DNA of 64,000 nucleotides from Lycorma delicatula (taxonomy: Eukaryota > Arthropoda > Insecta > Hemiptera > Fulgoridae): assembly GCF_047948215.1 (NCBI RefSeq), contig NC_134458.1, positions 138,058,536-138,122,535 on the forward strand, written 5' to 3'. Below the pieces are notes generated by a model that was not told the DNA's origin, did no database searches, and saw only the letters and a program-made list of their open reading frames with translations. Below are positions 47,883 through 59,160 of this stretch, piece by piece; position 1 is the stretch's first letter; every line of letters begins with the position of its first letter. A program made the position numbers and the translations under genes.

Positions 47883-48241
47883 TTTCATTTAAAAACATAT
47901 GTTATTTTAAGCCCTTTTGAAATAAAATATTTCATTAATAAATTTATGATGTTCAGTTAATTAGTTCCTTTTAATAAAATTATAAAAAAGATCTTAACCC
48001 AGTTTCAACTTATTTTATACAGTTACTAGAAGAATTAATGAAGTCACACTGCATAAGAATATATATCGATATATCTCTTTTAACAATTTAACATGATTTG
48101 TTTTAAAGAAAATCGTTGTTTATTTAAATAAGAAATAGGCTAATGTTAATTAACTAATATTATAATTAACTTGCTTTGTAGTCTGCAACAAAATTAGTAC
48201 GCATTTGAATCTTAATTAATGGGGTAAGTTAAGAAAGAAAG

Positions 48242-48248
<7 letters not shown>

Positions 48249-48278
<30 letters not shown>
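48249..48278. repeat. (AT)n microsatellite
   Basis: Uninterrupted TA dinucleotides. Confidence 0.95.
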
Positions 48279-48280
<2 letters not shown>

Positions 48281-48532
48281 GTTATAAACTATTACCAGTT
48301 GAAGTGCAGTACATATTATTATACAGTAGCAGTTGTTACTTTTGCAAGTCGTAACTATTTTAACATAAATATTGTTTTATCTAAGCATTTTTTGTGGGCG
48401 TAAAACGCTTGTCAAATTATTATAATAATAAATATATTAATGTATTTATATTTATTTATTTATCTACCTTAATACGTAATCATATTTTTGTTTAGTAGAA
48501 AACAGACCTTCAGTTTGTTGTTGTAATCAATG

Positions 48533-48535
<3 letters not shown>

Positions 48536-48583
<48 letters not shown>
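48536..48583. repeat. (AT)n microsatellite
   Basis: Uninterrupted TA dinucleotides. Confidence 0.95.
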
Positions 48584-48586
<3 letters not shown>

Positions 48587-49821
48587 CTCTTTTTAAAATA
48601 AAATATTATACTGAAATAAATTTAGATCGTTTTTTTATTATAAGAAATATAAATATTTATTATTTATAATTATTTATTTTTATAAAATTATTAATAAAAT
48701 GTATAAGATAAATTTATTTTATTATAAAACCTACACGTTTTATGTTAAATAATTATTAATTTTTTTTGCCTCAAGCATTGTTACTTTTATAAATAATACC
48801 TTTTATATTTTACACAAATTACTATTTATTATATAAAAAAAAATTAATAAATTTATTTAATTTTTTCAGAATACTGTTATCACGTGTATTGTGACATGTT
48901 TTTTCCTGTTATAAGCTCGTGTGCGCATGATTATGTGCGTGTATGCTTATCAATATGCATTTATTCATACAAAATATATTAATTTAAAAAAAAAAGATTA
49001 TTAAAAATTTCATCAATTTATAGAAAATAAAAAAAACAATTTGATTTTTTTCCTAATTGAACTTAATGAAACAGCTGCTAAAAGTATAGATAAATTAGAT
49101 AATTATCTTTAAAATTTTAAGTATATTTTTTAAAATAATTTATTAGTTTATTTATAGTTATTTTAATCATTTCTAGATATAAATAAGAAATATAAAGATA
49201 GCATGACAACTAAATGCGTTTCAAGCAATTTACAGATAATATTTATTTTACAGATAATATTTATTTTATATATCTTATTTAGGTAGCGCTCGCTATGAAA
49301 AATGCGTCAATCGTTTAACTGATTCTTTTTGTTTATAAACAGGAAAATTACAATCTATTCTTAATATAAAATATATTGAAATATATTTGTTAGTTTAACA
49401 AAGACGTTACAAAATGAAAACATCATCTATCCACCGTAAAATAATGATGGAATTTTTAAACCTATAAATTTAAAAGCTTGGTTTATTAAATGCAACTGAT
49501 TATTTATTTGCAGTCTTAAATTTTTTAGAAATATTGACTAAAAGATTTTAACAAAAGAGTTAAGATCATTTCCCTATTAACTAGTACATCTGTTATCACA
49601 GTAAAATCAAATTATCTCCTTTCATTTTTATGGGTTCCATTCCATATTAGACGATGATACGGATGTGTTCAAAAATATTTGACATTTTCTGACTGTACAA
49701 AATTTATATTTATTCAAGATCACGAGAAGACACGTTCTTTTATGAAGACTATTTAACAGATTTAAATTCACGGACTATCGCCGGATCTTTTATGTTCACT
49801 CGAAAGGCTCCAGGGTTTGAA

Positions 49822-49831
49822 TTCGTTACCT
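49822..49831. repeat. Target-site duplication, left copy (SINE in Jockey)
   Basis: ttcgttacct, identical to 50134-50143. Confidence 0.88.
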
Positions 49832-50133
49832 CTTTCTTTTTCCTGTTTAGCCTCCGGTAATTACCGTTCAGATAATACTTCAGAGGATGAATAAGGATGA
49901 TATGTATGATTGTAAATGAACTGTAGTTTTGTACAGTCTCAGTTCGACCATTCCTGAAATGCGTGGTTAATTGAAACCCAACCATCAAAGAACACCGGTA
50001 TCCACGATCTAGTACTCAAATCCGTGTAAAAATAACTGACTTTACTAGGATTTGAACGCTGGAACTCTCGACTTCCAAATCAGCTGATTTGGGAAGACGC
50101 GTTCACCACTAGACCAACCCGCTGGATTTTGAC
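49832..50133 (-). mobile_element. tRNA-derived SINE, type 2
   Basis: On the minus strand the element starts near 50133 with a tRNA-like head: A-box tggtctagtggtga (50116-50103) and B-box-like gcgttcaaatcc (50060-50049), with cttcccaaatcagctgattt between them. The body continues through gatcgtggataccggtgttc, and the tail attcatcctctgaagtatta-tctgaacggtaattaccgg ends in aggaaaaagaaag. A perfect 10-bp direct repeat flanks it, so both ends are defined. The tail resembles that of SINE type 1 at 7666. The 79-codon minus ORF 49988-49749 is not a protein gene; it is the SINE read through into the Jockey element. Confidence 0.93.
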
Positions 50134-50143
50134 TTCGTTACCT
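50134..50143. repeat. Target-site duplication, right copy (SINE in Jockey)
   Basis: ttcgttacct, identical to 49822-49831. Confidence 0.88.
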
Positions 50144-51420
50144 GTAGGATGTTATCTGCACTATCGTCTAGAGCTATTTCTACATACGGCAACTACGTAT
50201 TTAATGTAGTCCCTAGGATGACTCACTATCCATCGGAATGAAAATATCGCAGATAACGTTGGTCTTGAAACCTAGGAAGTATCTTCGTATAGTGTTATAA
50301 ACCTCTTACCGATTTTATTTCAAATGTTTGAGAAACTGTTCCTACGCAGACTATGGTCAGGGATAGAAAGTGAAGGTGTGATACTCACCGTCAATTACGG
50401 TTTGGTCATTCAACTTTAAGGTTGGTAATTCAACAAACAAACCTATAGAATCACTAGTATTATCGACAGATGTCTAGAAGAGAAAAGGTATTGTTCGGCG
50501 GCCTTTTTGGACTTGCAACAAGCATTTGACTAAGTTTGGTTGCCTGGTCTACTTTTCAAATTAAAATTTTGTCTGCCACAACCTTATTATTTTACGCAGC
50601 TATCTGGATGGTCGCTTCTCACGAGTTAACTACAATCAAGAGATGTTTTTCGACAATAATTCAGATTTCCACAGGGCTCAGTTTTGAGAACGGTTCTATT
50701 CCTGGTCTACATTGAGAACTACCTAACGCAGACTGTATTACAGTTACGTCATGTGTAGATGACACACGGCAATCTTGGCGGTTGACGATAGCCTGATTAA
50801 AGCCTCTGAGAAATTAGAGCTACGTAAATGGAGAATAAAGGAAAATCCGGCAAAGTCTAGCTGCGTAACGTTGACGATGAGAAGAGTAGGCTGTCCTGAA
50901 GTTCATTTAAACGGTGTTAGAATACCTCATGCCAGTACGGTAAGGTATCTGGGCTGATATTGTGATCGCCGTATAACTTGGAGAGATCATGAACGGGAGA
51001 AAAGGAGGTTGTTTGACATTAAGTTTTAAAGGATGTACTGGATATTGGGTAAGGGATACTGCTATACAAGGCTTTCTTGAAGCCGGTATGGACTTATGGG
51101 ACTTGAACTTTGCGGCACAACCAGTAACAGCAATGTGGAAATCATTCAACGGTTTCAGAATACAATACTATGGAAAATAACAAAGGCGTCGTGATTCACG
51201 AGGAATACCGAGGTACACGATTACACAGGAATTACTTACGTTAGTGAAGTTGAACGCCTAGCTTCGAAATATGTGTCCAGGTTGGAGAAGCATGTACACA
51301 TCTAGATGTATACACCTAGGGTGTAGCTTGAAAATTTACTTGACAACAGTGAGGATGTTAGGAAGCTGAAAAGGTTCTATATGCTTGGTAGTTGATGGAC
51401 CGTTATGATGATCAGGTTTG

Positions 51421-52279
51421 TTGGATAGCACTTTTTATAATTATTTTTTTTTATTTTCGGTTATTCAAATTTATGGATGTTTATGTTTATTATTTATCTA
51501 TGGTTATCTTAAAGTTAATGTTTCATTTATCATTGTTAACGTGCTCGACTTGATTAATGGTGTGAAAATATGTGTTAATTCTGCATTTAACTACTTTCTC
51601 AGACACTATCAAATATTATCAAGTTATTTCATGTTTACTAGTTTTATTTTGTATTTATTTGTATTATTCTTTTTGTACTCATTGGATGATTTTATTTCAA
51701 GTGATAATCTATCATAGGACCTAGTTAAAGCTTCAATAATATGGATATGTTTGTAAATAAACGAATTCAGCAAAAAAAAAGAAGATTTGTTTTCGTAAAC
51801 CTTTTTTCTACCTAAATTTTTAAAATAAAGTATTTTTTCCTTTAAATCTCAAAATTTTAGTTATTTACAAAATGGATTAACCGCTTTTTATAAATTAAAA
51901 ACTTATAAAATTTTCTCAGATTTTTCTACATTTTACTCACTGGAATCATATAGCTACTTATAACAAAACGAGATTTCGTTGGAAAATTATAAACGACATT
52001 TTATACACTTTTCCTTTAGAACACATGTAATTATGGAGTTTTATTTTTAATAAAAGTTTACGATTTTAAATAATTCTCAAAAAATGTAATAAATCTCCTT
52101 TTAATATAATGCTTGAAAATATTTTGTTAAGAAAAGCCACCTAATTTTTAGATATTAAATTTAGCTACATTAAATTAATCTTTAAATTTATCTTATCTCG
52201 CTAAAAAAATTATTACTCTTTTACCTATGATAAATAAATTATATTTTATTAAATCTCTGACCTTTCAAAAAGAGATTTC
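51421..52279. other. AT-rich sequence, possible Jockey 3' tail at the left
   Basis: 51418-51717 is open for 99 codons but the product is Phe/Tyr/Leu-rich low complexity without a recognisable domain. An A-run at about 51773-51780 could be the Jockey tail. The rest is featureless. Confidence 0.45.
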
Positions 52280-52500
52280 TTGATTTTTAGCAGACTTCAA
52301 AAAGGAGGAATTTTCAATTCGTCTCGTGAATGTATAGCAAAATATATATATATATATATATATTATTTTTTGTCCAGCCATAACTTTTCACCAAGTGCAC
52401 CAATTTGGATGAACTTTTTTTTAAACAACAAAGGTAGTTTCACCATGGTCCTACACCATTACCAAGTGATACTGTATCAATAAAGAAAGGTACTGGCGGT
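52280..52500. repeat. Probable dispersed repeat with (AT)n inside
   Basis: The wording gacttcaaaaaggaggaatt (about 52293-52312) resembles the end motif of the fold-back element at 53068, followed by (AT)n and a higher-complexity block to about 52490. No coding similarity; the small plus ORF crosses the microsatellite. Confidence 0.5.
52340..52363. repeat. (AT)n microsatellite
   Basis: Uninterrupted AT dinucleotides. Confidence 0.95.
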
Positions 52501-53067
52501 AAACTTCAATTAGGCAGCAGAACGTATTTATTGCTTTTAGAAAAAGTTCTGCATTGAATATGACTGCATGAATATTTATATTGATATTTATCGATAATAA
52601 ATTAACGCATTCTCTGTGTCTTTTATCAGTGCTTTCGTTTTGCACTTTTTCACATTGATGTTCTCTTATAATAGTCATCCGATATAAACATTTTACTGGC
52701 ATTTTATTACAAATACTTTTACGAATCAACAAAAAACGACATGATCTTTATATTTGTGTCTCATGTGAAAAGCGCTTGCAGATAAAATAATGTTGAAATT
52801 CCCTTTCAAACCGCGTTTATTTTGGAAACTTATATATCATGTAATTCCTGCATTTCAGACAGATTTATGCACGATATCAGATTCTTGATTCGTATCCTAT
52901 GCATTCTTTCCTTCGAATTTTTAAGTCGTTTTGAACGAGTTGTTTTGTTTCAAGTGAACGTTCTTTTTTCTTTCGAACAGTTTGTTTGGTTGGCCAGTTT
53001 ATATTTCCCCTTTGAAAAAGTAGCAAAACTAAACGAAATGAAATAGAAAAATTGTGAAAAAAAAAAT
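52501..53067. other. Sequence with no gene recognised
   Basis: Slightly less simple than the surroundings. ORFs on both strands at 52451-53134 show no known domain. Confidence 0.4.
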
Positions 53068-53366
53068 TAAACCGATTCCAAAACGAAAAAAGTAAAAAAA
53101 TTGCTATCAAAAGAAAAAAAACTTTCATACGCACTAAAACAATCTTTGAAACTTATATTCTGAAGTCGACACCAAGTTTTAAAATCAGCTTGAAGCCTTA
53201 AACTTGAAGCCAAATAAATTTTTTATCCGTATTTGTGCACTCATAATTCATTTAAAATTTGGCGTCGACTTCAAAAAATTCATAAGTTTCAAAGATTATA
53301 TTGAGAACTTAGTGGAAAAATTATTTTTTTTCTTTTCAATGTAATTTTTTTTGTTTTTGAAGTCGG
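53068..53366. repeat. Fold-back element with long inverted arms
   Basis: The left arm, about 53070-53184, is largely the reverse complement of the right arm, about 53250-53365. The best-matching inner parts are aatctttgaaacttat and gaagtcgacaccaa on the left against ttggcgtcgacttc and ataagtttcaaagatt on the right. The outer ends read accgattccaaaac on the left and gtttttgaagtcggt on the right. The spacer is about 65 bp. No coding capacity. It fits a MITE or fold-back element; its family is not known to me. Confidence 0.8.
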
Positions 53367-56300
53367 TACAATTTTTTATATTATAAGTTTTTCATAAATG
53401 AAGTACCTGAAGAAATTAAATATTAATTTATAATTTTAATTCTCTGGAACCATTTAACTACTATCTCCTTCAGAACGTGATTTAAAAAACGACTCAAAAT
53501 ATTTACTAGCTGCAGTATTCTTTTAAGATTGAAAATTATTTAATATTACTTTATTTTCTCTTTTAATTTTAGAATTACATAATTTAATAATGGTATATTA
53601 TAAAAAGGGGGAAAACCGCATATGTATGTACATGCATTATTAACATAAATTTACACCTTTCGTTTTCAATATAAAATTCACAAACATTTAAAAATAAGGT
53701 AGAATGTAACCTGTTCTACAGTTAATACATAGTTAAGGCTATATATTATAAATATATATTTTTCAAATAAGTTAACTACGGTGAACGTACTGAATAACGG
53801 GTTTACTCCTACACATAGCCATCTATTTTAAACGCGGTTAGAATTTAAAATGAGTAAAGAAGCATCTAATGTATACTAACATAGATAAATTATATTACCA
53901 CAACTACATTTCCTTTTTTTCTTTTTCTAGTTTTATTTGTTATTATTTTATGTTTTCTAAGAAAGTGAATGCAGTACCATAAATGACAATAGGAAGTACA
54001 CCGTGATGCATATTTATCAAGAGGATCTTACATCCATTTTATTTATATTGAATTATTTGTAATAAACAAAATTATTTGAATACTAATTTTGATCTATAAT
54101 AAATTTAATTTATTAGCATTATTTTATAATCTTAATATTTTCTTATTTCATAGTCATAATTTAAACGAAAAGCTATGTTCTTTTCATGTTATGTATAATA
54201 AAAATTATGTATCCGTTTATATTAATAATTTATAAAACGTTTTCTTTGTTTGTAAGATTAGCTGTTATTTTTTAATATCTACTACGGATGGAATCTGGAA
54301 AAATATTTATCGTGGTTTTAAAGGGAAGTCTGCTTTGATAGCTCCCTGAGTTCGGAACGGTTCTCATTCAATTTATATCAGAAAAAGTAAAGTTTTTATT
54401 AGTTGTTTGATGCTATAAAAATAATGTTACAAGTTATGCGATTAGTCTTACAAAAATGGCACAGCAATTTTTATGAATAATAAGCTCATCATGTTAAAAT
54501 ACTTAATAAAAAAAATTTGAATAAATTGGTTTCCTTTTGTGTCTTCTTAACTCCAAATTTTTATTCACGTGATTTCTTAAAATCTCTCAGGGTAGTTTTG
54601 TTGAGTTGGTAGACATGTGGATTCTTTATTTATGTAATCAGGGTACATATTTATTGTATCAGATCACAAATCAAAGTATAGAGTATCTTCTTATATGCTT
54701 GAATTATTATGCCAGTATGTAGCAATTAGGAATTTAAAAAAAAACAACAGAATAATGGTCAGGAAATCTCAATGAGCTGCTGCATTGTGCAATTTCGCTG
54801 TCAGATCTAGCCTTAAATAACAAACATTCACCATGAGAAGGCATACTTTAATCCTAACTCACCCCAACATATGCTTTCTCTACTGAACCGAATGTATTGT
54901 TGAAAATAATCTTGCATATTCTACTGAAATATAAATGAAATTCAAACCTACAAGTAAAACCTTTACTTTTTTGTAGTGAAATAATTATTCTCAGAGAAAG
55001 CAACCCTTACTTTTCCTGCGCTGAGATGAATCATTAGGAAAATGTAAAATATATTTGTTTATACCAGGAATTTATTGCTGTAAACTATTTGTTATTGTTA
55101 TGACGCTTGTAAAGCAGCACTAGTAAGATTTTTCCCTGAGAGTAGTGATGTTTATTATATATAATCAGCCACTGTAATCAAAGGATTGAAGATGATTTAA
55201 ATCAACCATATTTTAGTCAGCTTGATATGATTATATGTAACATAGTATTCATTTCAGTAGAGAAAGGAACGGAAAATCACTCATCAATTTTTATTATTAA
55301 GTTTAAAATGCTTATTTTTGTGAAAATGGCTGTGCCATTTTCATAAGTGATTGGTATCTCATGTCTCATCATCTAAAACCTTTTCGGTATGGTATATTAA
55401 GACGATTACCAGTTTTATTTTAGATTCATAGAAAATATCGATAAAAAAAATGATAAAGCTTCCATTCAAAATTCCACCACTTGACTAATTAATTTTATCA
55501 TTAATATGTAATTTTAGTTTTGATCTAAGGTAAATTGTTGGTGTAACTTTTTTTTATCTGCAGAGTCGCACACTTACATCCATTTCATACGTAATCTACA
55601 AAAATATTCACTATTCTGAATAAATATATTTATTTATTTAAAAAAAAAAAACAAACAGATCAATTATTTGAATGATTAATGTATTATTTTTATTAAGAAT
55701 ATTTTAAAATTTTCAATTTATAACGCTTTTTTTTTAAATGACTTTTTAAACATAATAATTGGAGAATGTATCAATCTGCTAAACAGGCCTGTCTGTCATA
55801 TTATGTATGGGTTTTGATTTATGAATGTTTTCTGTAAATCAGCTGTGTGTTTGTACACGCACGCTCGCTTGAATATGATTAGTTGCCTCGTGTGTATCGG
55901 AAGAAGTAACCAAGTGATAGTTAATAAAATGTTTATAGATATTAAGTGAAAAATAAGTAGTATAGTTGTTTATTGAACAAATAACAGGGTAACCAACCTA
56001 TCAGAAGCGCCTATAGACACCTAGAACACTAATCTATTAATCGAATACGTGTGTGAAAGTTGGCTTATAATTTACTCCTTGTTGTAATACCTTTCACCTA
56101 TATTAATCTTCTTTCGCCTTTTATATCCTTATTTCTTTTTGTCTTCATTTTTCTTAAATTTTTTTTTCACTTTGTTAATAAAATTGATTGTCTATATTTT
56201 ATCTTATCTATACAACTTTTTGCTGGTCATTATTTTCACCAACTCAGGATGCACGTACTTGTCGAATTTATTTTTTTATTACTATTATTATTATTCAAGA

Positions 56301-57129
56301 GATAGCGATCTTTGAAATAACCTATTATCATCTGCTACTTCTAAGCAACTGAAAAAGAATACATTAATATTAGATTATTAATTAAAAGTAAAATAGTGTT
56401 ATTTAATCAACTACGTTAATTAAATGTTTTCTTTTGTATATATTACAATCTAATTTGACTATAATTTAGTATTAAAATATTCAGATTACTTTGCATGGAC
56501 TTCGTATTACGTAAGAATTTCTATATTAATCAGTTTTTTATCGTAAAAATTTTTAAAATCCTGTAATAAATAGTAATAAAGTCATGTCAATAAAACCTCT
56601 TTTTCATCAAGAGTGGCGGAACCTTTGATAAAAAGTAACAAAACATTGCCGCACTGGTAGGTCACTCATTGACTCAAAAAAATAGAAAGTTAATTTTTTA
56701 GTTACTTGGCACAGTTATACTAAGAACCACGTAACGTTTTTTCCACAACCAGTATATTTAAAATCGGCTCCTTAAGTGGAACCGTAAATAAATCGTTTGA
56801 TAAGAAGCACATTATAAGGGGTTCTTAAGGAACTCCCCTATTAAGTCAATTCATAATAATACTTATCAGTAAGCAGTAATCTTAAAGTTCCTTAGAAAAA
56901 AATATTTCTGCCAACACTTCATAGTCCACAAAAACAAAATATTAACAAATAAAAACCAATAGACAAATAAATAGTCTACAAAAAAAAAAAAAACAAAAAC
57001 AACAACAAATAATCAAGCAATAGCTAGTTGAACAAAGAAAAAAACTTGTAGAAATAAACAAAAATAATATCACTAGATTTGGTTTACCAAACTAACATTA
57101 ACCATTACCAAAATTTAACATTTACCAAA
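53367..57129. other. AT-rich sequence, nothing firmly recognised
   Basis: No protein similarity. The block 54590-55250 is more balanced in composition and could be single-copy host sequence. A-rich stretches near 56930-57060 may be flank or 3' UTR of the minus-strand Jockey. The ORF 56060-56305 is low complexity. Confidence 0.45.
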
Positions 57130-57149
57130 CTGTCATTCAGTAGCTCCTA

Positions 57150-58805
57150 AGTCAAGCACATGGAGACGTTCCAACCTCCGAACGTCCCTGCTGTTATCAA
57201 GCAGATTGATCGCTAAATGGTTGACGTGATTTTCTAGTCGTTGTTGGTATTTAACAGTGCGCTGTCTCACAATCTCACAAACTGTCGGAAACTATAGATA
57301 TTCATGAATTTCATCATTCCGTGTGAACGATGGTGCTTCTGTAATTGTTTTGTTCTTGTTACTTTGTTTTGGAAGCGTTGTATGATATTTACGTTACTAT
57401 TACTTGCTGTTACCCACAACTCTACGCCATAAATCCAGATTGGTCGTAGGATAACTTTTTAAATCAGAATTTTATTGGTCAACGTGAGGTGTGAGTTTCT
57501 CCGTAGCAGCCAATGCAGCTCCCTATACTTCGCGTTCAGTCGTTTTCTTTTCATCCTCACGTGACACTTCCAGGTCAAACATCGATCTAGGTGAAGTCCA
57601 AGATACCTCACACTCTTTGTTTGTGGAATCAAGATACCATGTACACACTGGGACAGTCACCCTTACTCATGGTGAATGTGACACGATTTGAGATTTATCC
57701 TGATTAACGTTACTCTTCCATTTTTTCTGCCATGCGCAGACAAAGTCTAATGCAATTTGTAGCTCCCGTGAGGCTAGTTCAGAGTCTTAGTTAACGGCAA
57801 GGATAGCAGTTTAATCGTCAAATGTGGCGACGATGTAACATTTCAATGTGGAAGATCCGAAGTAAATATTGAATATAACACAGGACCTAGTACAAAGCCC
57901 TGTGGGACATTCGATTTAACGTCAAAGAAGTTATAACTTATCATTAAATTTTACCTGAGAAACGTCCAAGATAATTCTGTAAGACAAGGTAATAGGGTTG
58001 AGGAAGTTTTAATTTTAATTTATAGAGGAAGCCAGGCAACCATACCTTATCAAAGGCCTGGTAGAAATCTAAGAATGGCGCCGAGCAGAATTTTCTTTTC
58101 TCCAGGCATCCTATGATGACCTTGACAACTCTATGGGATTGTTCAATGGGGAGCCGCCATAGCTAAACCCAAATTGATGGTCCGGAATTATCTCCTCAAC
58201 CTCCAAAACTAGCCTAAGCCTGCGAAGTAACAGGTTTTCAAATAATTTTGATATGAATGGTAAAAGGCTAATTGGCCTGTAAGAAGAAACTTTGTGAGCA
58301 GGCTTCTCTGGTTTCAAGATCATTACCACCTGTGATACTTTCCATTCCGCTGGAAAGTAAGAAGACGTCCGCAGGATAGCGTTAAAGGGATCCTTAATTT
58401 AGCGTGGGTTCTGTTGCCTGTGTGTGGTGATGCCTTTAAGGGGTAGCATGACAAGAATTTTGTGAGTCAAAACCCGGGGCTTTCTTTATCCGCCTTCCCT
58501 GGTTGTTCGGTAACGCTCTTGTTGAGATCGGTCTAATCGGAAAGCTGACTGGCATTGGATTCTCTAAGAAGTTTTTAATATCCTCATCATTAAGACCTTC
58601 TTCATCATTGAGGTTGGAAAGTTTCGCCTAACTTTGAAGCAGTTCCCTCATGAGCTCTCCCGTCTGGGTGATTTGTTACATAAACCGAGAAACCTTGAAG
58701 CCTAAGCTAATTCCGGTCTGTAAAATGCGTCTCTGATACTAGTATTACGTCCAGAGAATAGATAATTGCAATAATTTTTTGATCTTCTCGCCTAGAAAGT
58801 AAGCC
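57150..58805 (-). pseudogene. Jockey ORF2 with most of the endonuclease deleted (broken)
   Basis: Fragments on the minus strand: REDQKIIAIIYSLDVILVSE then THFTDRN (endonuclease start with the catalytic-site Glu, about 58775-58695), VTNHPDGRAHEGTA (about 58675-58635), then LNDEDIKNFLENPMP and IKKAPGFDS (about 58590-58460) from just before the RT. The clear open piece 58329-58111 reads ILKPEKPAHKVSSYRPISLL, FISKLFENLLLRRL and IIPDHQFGF (RT fingers). Then FLDFYQAFDKVW-like wording (about 58080-58040), an ATFDD, stop, TAILAVN box with a stop at the box (about 57830-57795), and WQKKWKSNVNQDKSQIV (about 57740-57690). Inactive. The plus ORF 57491-57691 is a shadow. Confidence 0.9.
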
Positions 58806-58806
58806 G

Positions 58807-59157
58807 TTAATGTTCCATGTAACTATCCGGAGAAATTTTGTGATTAACAAATTTTTGAGAGTACCTAAGTAGCATGGTTATCAGACTTACAGTCTGTTGA
58901 ATTAGGAAATCTATATTTGAAGAAAGCCTGTCTAATCTGTCTACATTATTCTCACCATTACGGTCAGCTGCCGCAGCATACGTTCGGTGGAGAGACTCAG
59001 GCTTTGCGCCGACGTTCCCAGTTGCTCCACGTGGGAAATTTTTTCCATGAAATATGAGGCCGGTTACCCTACGGCTAGCGGATTCAACTCTTGGAGTAAG
59101 TTGTGCGTTCCGATTCGCCTTTTGCCTTTGTTTCCCCTCTAACGTTTCTTGGTACAC
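58807..59157 (-). pseudogene. Jockey ORF1, C-terminal part
   Basis: Open for 116 codons on the minus strand. It contains FHGKNFPRGATG, SLHRTYAAAAD and a C-terminal run of hydrophobic heptad-like residues, NIDFLIQQTVSLITMLL. ORF1 proteins of Jockey-type LINEs commonly end in an SYA(A/Q)A-like stretch followed by such a helical tail. It abuts the ORF2 start. It lacks its N-terminus, including any zinc knuckles. I call it from position and motif; sequence similarity alone is weak. Confidence 0.6.
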
Positions 59158-59160
59158 TCT

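Larger units (their letters stand above)
47883..49590. other. AT-rich sequence with microsatellites
   Basis: No gene recognised. Contains the (AT)n tracts at 48249 and 48536 and a 20-bp tandem duplication (ttacagataatatttatttt) at about 49230-49269. Confidence 0.55.
49740..51390 (+). pseudogene. Jockey ORF2 reverse transcriptase (broken)
   Basis: Plus-strand fragments in order: RKAPGFEFVT (49800-49830) and CRMLSALSSRAIS (50143-50181), the start of the RT domain; LEEKRYCSAAFLDLQQAFD (about 50475-50530) with the first catalytic Asp of the palm (FLDLQQAFD, family consensus FLDVQQAFDKVWH); PGLLFKLK; FPQGSVL (about 50668-50690); a decayed FADDT box where the sequence reads C-V-D-D-T (about 50753-50768); then the open piece 50775-50957 with KWRIKENPAKSS, TMRRVGCPEVHLNGVRIPHA and STVRYLG; and later WRDH-like, MDLWDLNFA (where family members have YGIQLWG) and IQRFQNTI-like traces to 51180. 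Stops and frameshifts throughout. Confidence 0.92.
49590..51420 (+). mobile_element. Jockey-clade LINE, copy 1, interrupted by a SINE
   Basis: Plus-strand Jockey coding traces run from about 49740 (KAPGFEFVT, just before the SINE) through the reverse transcriptase to about 51390. The 5' part is missing or unrecognisable. A 302-bp SINE inserted in reverse orientation splits the KAPGFEFVT-CRMLSAL stretch, and the protein reading resumes on the other side. The 3' boundary is not sharp. Confidence 0.85.
57130..59160 (-). mobile_element. Jockey-clade LINE, copy 2, with internal deletion
   Basis: Minus-strand order: end of ORF1 (59157-58807), start of the ORF2 endonuclease (about 58800-58650), then an abrupt step to the region just before the reverse transcriptase (about 58640), the RT (58470-57700) and C-terminal traces to about 57130. 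Roughly two thirds of the endonuclease domain is absent. RT wording is of the same Jockey type as copy 1 at 49.7 kb. Confidence 0.88.

Noticed and set aside
50049..50116. Possible minus-strand tRNA gene
   Set aside because: Head of SINE type 2, flanked by target duplications.
51418..51717. 99-codon plus ORF, hydrophobic, possible membrane protein
   Set aside because: Phe/Tyr/Leu-rich product expected from T-rich DNA by chance; lies just after the Jockey RT end; no motif.
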